Source: Actinomycetota bacterium (GTDB taxonomy: Bacteria > Actinomycetota > Actinomycetes > Nanopelagicales > Nanopelagicaceae). From it: a stretch of 9,232 nucleotides of DNA. The stretch is taken from contig WLCR01000032.1 in the NCBI GenBank assembly GCA_009705235.1, positions 1 to 9,232 on the forward strand, given 5' to 3'. Below are positions 1-4,616 of the stretch, piece by piece. The notes beneath the pieces were generated by a model. It searched no databases, was not told the origin of the DNA, and saw nothing but the letters and a program-made list of their open reading frames with translations. Every line of letters starts with the position of its first letter. Position 1 is the stretch's first letter. Position numbers and translations under genes: made by a program.

Positions 1-154
1 AAAGGTAGTTGCTAAGCCAGCTGCTAAGAAGGCAGCACCAAAGAAGCCAGCTAAGAAGGTTGTCAAGAAGACAGCTAAGAAGGTTGCAAAGAAGTCTCCT
101 GCTAAGAAGAAGCCAGCAGCGAAGAAGGTTGTAAAGAAGGCTAAGAGAAAGTAA
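1..154 (+). CDS. hup: HU-family histone-like protein, lysine-rich C-terminal tail (partial, 5' end outside window)
   Basis: Only the last 50 codons are present, read from base 2 to the TAA at 152-154. The fragment is almost entirely Lys, Ala, Pro and Val, in degenerate repeats of the PAKK, AAKK and VVKK type, and ends in KKAKRK. Tails of this kind follow the HU fold in actinobacterial HupB (mycobacteria) and HupS (Streptomyces), where they add sequence-independent DNA binding and compaction. The globular HU domain is not in the window, so identity rests on the tail and on the neighbours: an HU gene with such a tail lies just before gpsA-ddl in other Actinobacteria. A lysine-rich tail on another nucleoid or histone H1-like protein would look the same. 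The repetitive AAG codons give this piece a base composition unlike its neighbours. A strong terminator follows at once, so the gene ends its transcription unit here. Confidence 0.75.
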   Translation, partial: KVVAKPAAKKAAPKKPAKKVVKKTAKKVAKKSPAKKKPAAKKVVKKAKRK

Positions 155-170
155 TTCTTTTCCTTAAAGA

Positions 171-202
171 AACGGGGCTGGCTAACGCTAGCCCCGTTTT
201 TT
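171..202 (+). terminator. Rho-independent terminator after the HU gene
   Basis: The hairpin has left arm 172-182 (ACGGGGCTGGC) and right arm 187-197 (GCTAGCCCCGT), with a TAAC loop at 183-186. It forms 11 pairs including one G-U, extendable by A171-T198. A run of six T at 197-202 follows. It begins 17 bases after the HU stop and separates that gene from plsC. Confidence 0.92.
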
Positions 203-215
203 GTGTGTAACGCAC

Positions 216-221
216 TATTAT
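216..221 (+). promoter_or_regulatory. Probable -10 element for a leaderless plsC transcript
   Basis: TATTAT at 216-221 fits the actinobacterial TANNNT -10 hexamer. Seven bases separate it from the ATG at 229, which places the expected transcription start on or next to the A of the start codon. There is no Shine-Dalgarno sequence before this ATG. No convincing -35 is seen; its position would overlap the right arm of the preceding terminator. Confidence 0.6.
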
Positions 222-228
222 TGTGTGC

Positions 229-1011
229 ATGACGGAGTACAAGATTTCATATGCTCCGCCAACTGGAAAACCACTTGGGGTCAATCCCATGTTTCGAATT
301 GGCGCAACTGTCGTAATCCCACTTTTACGGGCAATTACCAAACGCACCTGGATCGGTGCGGAGAATTTACCTAAAAATGGTCCAACTATTGTTATCAGCA
401 ATCACCTTTCCTACATTGATGTTTTGTTACTGACATTCTTTTTGTATAAAACCGGCCGCGCACCTAGATATCTAGGAAAAGAAGGCGTTTTCAAGGTTCC
501 CGTCCTTGGCAAAATTTTGCTAGCTGCCGGTCAAATCCCTGTTCAACGTGAATCATCGACAGCAAGTGATGCCCTCAAACACGCAATCGCTCTAATAAAT
601 GCCGGTCACCTCATAGGGGTATATCCGGAAGGAACTTTAACCAGAGATGCTGACCATTGGCCGATGGTTGCAAAGACCGGTCTTGCGCGACTAGCAATAA
701 CGACCAAGGCTCCTGTTATTCCAATAGTCCAGTGGGGTACACATGTGGTGATGCCAACCTACGGAAAGAAAATCAAATTATTTCCACGAACCAAAATCAC
801 TTTGATTTGCGGTAAGCCTTTAGATTTTTCTCCTTGGTTTGGTAAAGAAAATGATCCCGATGCTCTGGTCGAGGCAACTGCGTATGCAATGCGAGAGTTA
901 ACAACAACACTTGAGGGTATTCGTGGTGAAAAACGACCAAGCATAATTTTTGACCCACACACTTCTAATTTACCGCGCACCGGAAACTTCAAGAAAGAAA
1001 AGAAAAAGTGA
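229..1011 (+). CDS. plsC: 1-acyl-sn-glycerol-3-phosphate acyltransferase (PlsC/LPLAT family)
   Basis: This membrane-associated enzyme transfers an acyl chain to lysophosphatidic acid to give phosphatidic acid, the precursor of all phospholipids. The 260-residue protein (from ATG 229) has the LPLAT signatures in order: the catalytic H(X4)D motif NHLSYID (His59, Asp64); the GRAPRYLGK...VPVLGK block around 76-95; the glycerol-phosphate-binding motif VYPEGTLTRD (about 131-140); and APVIPIVQWG (about 161-170). Hydrophobic residues around 28-35 and 64-72 could contact the membrane. A GTG at 223 would add two residues, but ATG 229 fits the -10 spacing better. The C-terminus is basic and ends in KKEKKK. 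The TGA overlaps the gpsA GTG by 4 bases, so the enzyme is coupled to the one that makes its glycerol-3-phosphate backbone. Substrate specificity cannot be read from sequence. Confidence 0.92.
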   Translation: MTEYKISYAPPTGKPLGVNPMFRIGATVVIPLLRAITKRTWIGAENLPKNGPTIVISNHLSYIDVLLLTFFLYKTGRAPRYLGKEGVFKVPVLGKILLAAGQIPVQRESSTASDALKHAIALINAGHLIGVYPEGTLTRDADHWPMVAKTGLARLAITTKAPVIPIVQWGTHVVMPTYGKKIKLFPRTKITLICGKPLDFSPWFGKENDPDALVEATAYAMRELTTTLEGIRGEKRPSIIFDPHTSNLPRTGNFKKEKKK

Positions 1012-2009
1012 GCAAGGTCGTCGTTCTAGGTGCGGGCCAATGGGGGAGCACCTTGGCGCAGGTATTGTGCGATGCCGGCAACCATGTGTTGTTGTGGGGT
1101 CGCGATCAAGCTGTTGTAGATGAGATCAATGTCAAACACACCAATAGAAAATACTTAGATGACAACGTTCTTCCAGTTGGCCTAAGAGCGACAACTGATA
1201 TTCGAGAAGCTTTTGATTATTCCAATATTTATGTATTGGCTGTGCCAGCACAGACTTTGCGCGAGAATTTAAAGAGTTGGAAGCCTTTAGTCCAACCGGG
1301 TGCAATCTATGTGAGTTCACTTAAGGGAATAGAACTAAGCACAATGTCTCGAATGACTGAAATAATTCAGGAAGTGATGGAGACAGCAAACATCGCCATT
1401 ATCACTGGCCCCAACCTTGCCAATGAGCTGATTCTGCGTCAACCAGCAGGGGCGGTTGCAGCTGCCCCAACAACAGTTTTGGCTGAGAAAGTGCAGCAGC
1501 TCTTTTCAACTCCTTATTACCGTGTGTACACATCGGTTGACGTTTTGGGATGCGAACTAGCTGGAGCAATCAAGAGCGTGATTGCACTAGCTGTAGGAAT
1601 TTCAATTGGTTTAGGTTTTGGCGAAAATACTCAAGCGATGTTAATTACCAGAGGCCTTAATGAAGTCGCACGTTTATGTGCAGCCCATCACGCAGATCCC
1701 CTGAGCGCAGCCGGGTTAGCAGGCATGGGAGATTTAGTTGCAAGCTGTGGCTCTTCATTGTCTCGAAATCGAACCTTTGGCGAAGTGCTTGGTCGAAGCG
1801 GTTCAATGGAAGTTGCCCGTACCGAAGTAGCTAAGACTGTTGAAGGCGTAGCTTCTTCTAGTGCAATTCTTGAAATTGCACATCGCGTAGGAGTAGAAGT
1901 ACCGGTAATCGAAGCTGTTGCAGATGTTGTTTCAGGGACGATCACGCCAACCGAGGCCCTAGATCGTTTAATGGAGATAACTACTAAAGCTGAAAACTTT
2001 ATTCGATGA
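1008..2009 (+). CDS. gpsA: NAD(P)+-dependent glycerol-3-phosphate dehydrogenase
   Basis: This cytosolic enzyme reduces dihydroxyacetone phosphate to sn-glycerol-3-phosphate, the phospholipid backbone. The 333-residue length is normal. The N-terminal Rossmann fold has the nucleotide loop GAGQWGS (8-14); the usual form is GAGAWGT. VLAVPAQ (77-82) and SLKGIE (104-109, with Lys106) follow, then TGPNLANE (133-140), where families usually have GPSFAxE. The helical domain carries ELAGAIKS with the likely catalytic Lys189, GENTQAMLITRGL (205-217), GLAGMGDL (236-243) and LSRNRTFG (251-258), with Arg255 in the substrate-contact motif. The start is GTG 1008, overlapping the plsC stop in GTGA; only a purine-rich stretch precedes it, so translation probably depends on coupling. 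Its stop overlaps the ddl start as ATGA. All key residues are present. Confidence 0.96.
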   Translation: MSKVVVLGAGQWGSTLAQVLCDAGNHVLLWGRDQAVVDEINVKHTNRKYLDDNVLPVGLRATTDIREAFDYSNIYVLAVPAQTLRENLKSWKPLVQPGAIYVSSLKGIELSTMSRMTEIIQEVMETANIAIITGPNLANELILRQPAGAVAAAPTTVLAEKVQQLFSTPYYRVYTSVDVLGCELAGAIKSVIALAVGISIGLGFGENTQAMLITRGLNEVARLCAAHHADPLSAAGLAGMGDLVASCGSSLSRNRTFGEVLGRSGSMEVARTEVAKTVEGVASSSAILEIAHRVGVEVPVIEAVADVVSGTITPTEALDRLMEITTKAENFIR

Positions 2010-3034
2010 GTAAGCAGATAGTTGCAATTATTTGCGGAGGCCCTAGCAGTGAGCATGAGGTTTCTTGTGTATCGGCAGGGGGAGTTCTTAAGGGTTTGGA
2101 TAGGCAACGTTTTGAGCCGTTGTTAATTGGAATAACCAAGTCAGGAACGTGGGTTTCTTTACCCGTTGATTATCAACTAGAGATAGTCGATAAGAAGATG
2201 CCAGTAATTGAAGATAGTGGGCGATACGTTGAATTGAGTCAGTCAGGATTTTCTATCGATGGGCAATTACTAGAAATTGACTGCGTTTTTCCAGTGCTGC
2301 ATGGAGAATTTGGCGAAGATGGAAAGATTCAGCACCTATTAGATGAAGCTGAGATGGCTTACGTCGGCAGTGGTGTGAGCGCATCAGCACAGGCGATGGA
2401 TAAGGCGGTTGCAAAACTACTTTTTGCATCTAGCGGCATGAAGGTTGCACATGGGATTGCTGTTAATGCTCATGATTGGCGCAGCGCCATCAACTCGCTT
2501 GAATATCCAGTGTTTGTCAAACCTTCAAGCGGTGGCTCAAGCCGCGGTACCCATAAAGTTAAAAGCTCTACTGATTTAGAATCTGCTATTACCGATGCCT
2601 TGCTCTATGACTCTAAAGTCTTAATAGAAACAGCCATTGTTGGCCGCGAAATTGAATGTGCAGTTCTAGAGCGAGATGGAATGGTTGAGGCATCAATTGT
2701 TGGCGAAATTATCGTCAATCCGAAATTTGAATTTTATGATTTTGAAGCGAAGTATTTAGATGATGCCACCACTGTAAAAATCCCCGCTGATATTCCAGAA
2801 ATGGATGCAGATGAAATTAGGCGACTTGCTGTTGCATCATTTCATGTGTTGGGATGTTCTGGTCTAGCACGGTGTGACTTTTTCTATACAAAAGATGGCG
2901 AAATAATTATTAATGAAGTCAACACAATGCCTGGATTTACAGGAACATCGGTTTACCCAAAACTGTGGCAGGCTTCGGGATTGACGTACACAGAATTAAT
3001 TTCAGCGCTTATAGATACTGCGCTGTCTTCTTAA
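2006..3034 (+). CDS. ddl: D-alanine--D-alanine ligase
   Basis: This ATP-grasp enzyme joins two D-alanines to make the dipeptide that ends the peptidoglycan stem. The 342-residue protein has GGPSSEHEVS (11-20; Glu16 is the likely N-site glutamate), FPVLHGEFGEDG (95-106), ASAQAMDK (126-133), the ATP-binding VKPSSGGSSRG (171-181), and the omega-loop YDFEAKY (244-250). The last Lys-Tyr pair (249-250) matches Lys215-Tyr216 of E. coli DdlB, numbering from memory. Tyr at this place, rather than Phe, favours D-Ala-D-Ala over D-Ala-D-Lac, so a vancomycin-sensitive type of wall is expected. The Mg2+ and phosphate residues Arg289, Asp291, Glu304 and Asn306 lie in ARCDFF and INEVNTMPG. The ATG overlaps the gpsA TGA by 4 bases. 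The gene ends its operon and converges on the Lrp-domain gene 10 bases away. Confidence 0.96.
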   Translation: MSKQIVAIICGGPSSEHEVSCVSAGGVLKGLDRQRFEPLLIGITKSGTWVSLPVDYQLEIVDKKMPVIEDSGRYVELSQSGFSIDGQLLEIDCVFPVLHGEFGEDGKIQHLLDEAEMAYVGSGVSASAQAMDKAVAKLLFASSGMKVAHGIAVNAHDWRSAINSLEYPVFVKPSSGGSSRGTHKVKSSTDLESAITDALLYDSKVLIETAIVGREIECAVLERDGMVEASIVGEIIVNPKFEFYDFEAKYLDDATTVKIPADIPEMDADEIRRLAVASFHVLGCSGLARCDFFYTKDGEIIINEVNTMPGFTGTSVYPKLWQASGLTYTELISALIDTALSS

Positions 3035-3044
3035 GTTTTCGGTT

Positions 3045-3284
3045 TTAGCCGAGGTGCGTTACAGGACAGGTTAATGTGCGAGTAATGCCAGGCACTCCCT
3101 GAACCTTCGAAAGAACTAGTCGTCCAAAATCTTCCATGCTTGATGCTTCTGCACGCATGATTACATCGTAAGGACCAGTGACACCTTCAGCCAGTGTTAC
3201 GCCAGGGATCTTCGCAACCGCATCTGCAACTCCTGATGCCTTGCCAACTTCAGTTTGAATCAGAATGAAAGCTTGTACTGACAT
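3045..3284 (-). CDS. Stand-alone Lrp/AsnC ligand-binding (RAM) domain protein
   Basis: The 79-residue protein begins MSVQAFILIQTE and continues through IPGVTLAEGVTGPYDV and GRLVLSKVQGVPGI to ITRTLTCPV. This is the beta-alpha-beta-beta-alpha-beta pattern of the amino-acid-sensing domain of Lrp/AsnC regulators, including the GxYD turn (GPYD) at the effector pocket. There is no helix-turn-helix and no room for one. From family knowledge, such single-domain proteins form dimers or higher rings and may bind amino acids or modulate full-length Lrp proteins; the ligand here is unknown. The start at 3284 is preferred over an in-frame ATG at 3311 because GAAAGGA sits 6 bases before it and homology begins there. 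The gene is alone on the minus strand, convergent with ddl and divergent from thiL. A similar small gene near thiL occurs in other Actinobacteria (from memory). Confidence 0.88.
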   Translation of the reverse strand: MSVQAFILIQTEVGKASGVADAVAKIPGVTLAEGVTGPYDVIMRAEASSMEDFGRLVLSKVQGVPGITRTLTCPVTHLG

Positions 3285-3290
3285 GAGAGG

Positions 3291-3297
3291 TCCTTTC
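3291..3297 (-). promoter_or_regulatory. Ribosome binding site fixing the start of the Lrp-domain gene
   Basis: On the minus strand GAAAGGA (3297 to 3291) is followed by six bases and then the ATG at 3284. It lies inside the reading frame that would begin at 3311, which argues for the shorter 79-residue product. Confidence 0.7.
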
Positions 3298-3311
3298 TGG
3301 TTGAGGCTCAA

Positions 3312-3317
3312 ACGCTA
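3312..3317 (-). promoter_or_regulatory. Possible -10 element for the Lrp-domain gene
   Basis: On the minus strand TAGCGT (3317 to 3312) fits TANNNT and would start transcription near 3305, giving a leader of about 20 bases that includes the ribosome binding site. No clear -35 was found, so this is tentative. Confidence 0.35.
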
Positions 3318-3347
3318 CCGCAGAACGGCGCAATCTCTCTAGTCGAT

Positions 3348-3353
3348 TAGGCT
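3348..3353 (+). promoter_or_regulatory. Probable -10 element for a leaderless thiL transcript
   Basis: TAGGCT fits TANNNT and is separated from the thiL ATG at 3361 by exactly seven bases (AGGCGGT). The predicted transcription start therefore falls at the start codon. The AGG inside the spacer is too close to the ATG to serve as a normal ribosome binding site. No clear -35 is visible. Confidence 0.55.
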
Positions 3354-3360
3354 AGGCGGT

Positions 3361-4281
3361 ATGAACTTCGATGAAGCGGGCGTAATTTCAGCACTGGCAC
3401 GCATATTTGGTGCTACTCACCGCGGGGTCGAAATAGGAATCGGCGATGATGCCGCGGTTGTTGCAACTACTGATCGAACTGTTATCACGACTGACATGGC
3501 CGTTGAAGGTACACATTTTTCAACCGCATGGAGCAGCGCATTTGATATTGGACGCAAGATAACGGCTGCAAACTTGGCAGATGTGTACGCCATGGGCGGT
3601 TCTCCGAAATACCTATTAGCTGCAGTAACTCTTACCGGCACCGAAACCATGGAATGGATTGAAGAACTAGCCGAAGGTATTGCCCATGAGGCAAAAAGTT
3701 GTGGTGCATTTGTTGTGGGTGGGGATTTGACTAAGGGGCCATGTATCGTCATTTCAATTACAGCGATTGGAGAAGTTGATAATCCAATTACTCGTTCAGG
3801 CGCCAAGATCGGTGATTCAATTTATATTTCATCTTTGCCAGGTTGGTCTGCAGCTGGGCTTTCGTTGATTGACAAGGAGCTAGAGGATGATTTAGCTCTA
3901 CATGCAGTTTCCGAATACAGCGCACCAACAGTTGATTATGTTTCAGCGATTCAGTATTCAAATGGCAAAGCACATTCTATGTGTGACGTAAGTGATGCGC
4001 TGATTATTCAAGCCGAGCAAATAGCTGCGGCATCTGGAGTTGCCTTGAAATTTGACCAAAAACTAATTGCACAACACACCGAGTTTGCGACTTTAAATGA
4101 GCTTGCTAAAAGCCACAATGCCGATGTGTGGCAATGGATATTTGCAGGGGGAGAAGACCATGTCTTCCTGGCAACTGGAATTGGATTGGATGGATTTTGC
4201 GTCGGAGAAGTAATTGCTGGCTCAGGAGTTCTGGGTGCAGAAATGAAAAAAGCGCCAGATACCTGGCGCCATTTCAATTAA
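3361..4281 (+). CDS. thiL: Thiamine-monophosphate kinase
   Basis: ThiL phosphorylates thiamine monophosphate with ATP to give thiamine diphosphate, the last step of cofactor synthesis. The 306-residue protein shows the PurM/AIR-synthase-like fold of the family. Motifs in order are GIGDDAAV (26-33), TTDMAVEGTHF (43-53) with the metal and substrate acidic residues, NLADVYAMGG (71-80), VVGGDLTKGP (118-127), CDVSDALI (208-215) and FAGGEDHVF (261-269). Two small deviations are visible: Ala213 where most members have Gly in the SDGL motif, and Asp-His where Asp-Tyr is usual in GGED(Y). Neither obviously removes catalysis. The gene is a single transcription unit between two minus-strand genes. Its last codons (KKAPDTW) overlap the terminator of the convergent rpmB. 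No thiamine synthesis genes are nearby, so this window cannot show whether TMP is made or only salvaged. Confidence 0.93.
   Translation: MNFDEAGVISALARIFGATHRGVEIGIGDDAAVVATTDRTVITTDMAVEGTHFSTAWSSAFDIGRKITAANLADVYAMGGSPKYLLAAVTLTGTETMEWIEELAEGIAHEAKSCGAFVVGGDLTKGPCIVISITAIGEVDNPITRSGAKIGDSIYISSLPGWSAAGLSLIDKELEDDLALHAVSEYSAPTVDYVSAIQYSNGKAHSMCDVSDALIIQAEQIAAASGVALKFDQKLIAQHTEFATLNELAKSHNADVWQWIFAGGEDHVFLATGIGLDGFCVGEVIAGSGVLGAEMKKAPDTWRHFN
4246..4269 (-). terminator. Rho-independent terminator of rpmB, inside the 3' end of thiL
   Basis: The perfect inverted repeat GCGCCAG (4252-4258) / CTGGCGC (4263-4269) has a four-base loop. The six A at 4246-4251 read as TTTTTT directly after the stem on the minus strand. 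It lies about 27 bases past the rpmB stop and entirely inside thiL codons. Toward the plus strand the stem is followed only by CATTTCAATTAAATATT, so it would be a weaker terminator for thiL. Confidence 0.85.
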
Positions 4282-4295
4282 ATATTAGGTAGAAA

Positions 4296-4481
4296 TTAGC
4301 GAGTTACTTTTCCAGCCTTCAGGCAAGAAGTACAAACGTTTTGGCGCTTTGGTGTTCCAGCAACAAGTGAGCGAACGCGCTGGATATTTGGATTCCAACG
4401 ACGACGTGTCTTAACCTGTGAGTGAGAAACATTGTTTCCGAAGCTGGGCCCTTTGCCACAGATATCGCATGTTGATGCCAC
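4296..4481 (-). CDS. rpmB: 50S ribosomal protein L28 (zinc-ribbon form)
   Basis: The 61-residue protein is of normal length for L28 and binds 23S rRNA in the large subunit. It begins MASTCDICGKGPSFGNNVSHS, with the typical VSHSxxKTRRRWNPN centre (18-31) and the C-terminal VCTSCLKAGKV. Cys5, Cys8, Cys50 and Cys53 form two CxxC pairs, so this is the zinc-binding (C+) version. The start is GTG at 4481, with AGGAG seven bases upstream. The gene is alone on the minus strand, convergent with thiL (14 bases between stops) and divergent from recG. In many Actinobacteria a DAK-phosphatase-family gene lies between rpmB and recG; it is absent here, so the two are directly back to back. The 135-base upstream gap holds two short hairpins that could matter for regulation. 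Confidence 0.96.
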   Translation of the reverse strand: MASTCDICGKGPSFGNNVSHSQVKTRRRWNPNIQRVRSLVAGTPKRQNVCTSCLKAGKVTR

Positions 4482-4488
4482 AGCGGTA

Positions 4489-4493
4489 CTCCT
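4489..4493 (-). promoter_or_regulatory. Ribosome binding site of rpmB
   Basis: On the minus strand AGGAG (4493 to 4489) lies seven bases before the GTG at 4481. It is one of the clearest Shine-Dalgarno sites in the window and supports the GTG start. Confidence 0.8.
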
Positions 4494-4514
4494 TTTAACT
4501 TTTCTATTGATCTC

Positions 4515-4557
4515 GTTCCAATGGGAACAGAGCGTAAGGGTACCCCGTAGGCGGGGT
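4515..4557 (-). repeat. Two adjacent short inverted repeats upstream of rpmB
   Basis: The first is GTTCC-AATG-GGAAC at 4515-4528 (five pairs, four-base loop). The second is ACCCCG-TAGG-CGGGGT at 4542-4557 (six pairs, four-base loop). Neither is followed by a T run on either strand, so they do not look like terminators. They lie between the divergent starts of rpmB and recG and may be leader RNA structure or protein sites. Confidence 0.5.
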
Positions 4558-4561
4558 TCAA
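4531..4561 (-). promoter_or_regulatory. Possible rpmB promoter
   Basis: On the minus strand TTGAAC (4561 to 4556) resembles a -35, and TACGCT (4536 to 4531) fits TANNNT as a -10, with a long spacer of 19 bases. The predicted start near 4524 would leave a leader of roughly 40 bases with the AGGAG site. The spacing is not ideal and the pair overlaps the ACCCCG hairpin. Confidence 0.35.
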
Positions 4562-4616
4562 TGCCAATTCACGCTTGTTGACCAATTTTGGAGGGATTTA
4601 ACGAGAGAATGCCCGT

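Noticed and set aside
1..150. Possible tandem DNA repeat or CRISPR-like array at the left edge
   Set aside because: The periodicity comes from lysine and alanine codons of the HU tail; there are no fixed repeats or spacers.
1688..2107. 139-codon minus-strand open frame across the gpsA-ddl junction
   Set aside because: Antisense to two well-supported enzymes; low-complexity Thr/Ser/Ala/Arg content and no recognisable motif.
3003..3025. Hairpin CAGCGC / GCGCTG at the end of ddl as a ddl terminator
   Set aside because: Only six pairs with an 11-base loop, and the downstream sequence (TCTTCTTAAGTTTTCGG) is not a proper T run. It may contribute to termination but is not called.
3039..3052. TCGG...CCGA repeat between ddl and the Lrp-domain gene
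   Set aside because: A four-base stem without a following T run; too weak to call a terminator.
4319..4585. 88-codon minus-strand open frame overlapping rpmB and its upstream region
   Set aside because: Out of frame with L28, no homology recognised, and the overlapping L28 is certain.
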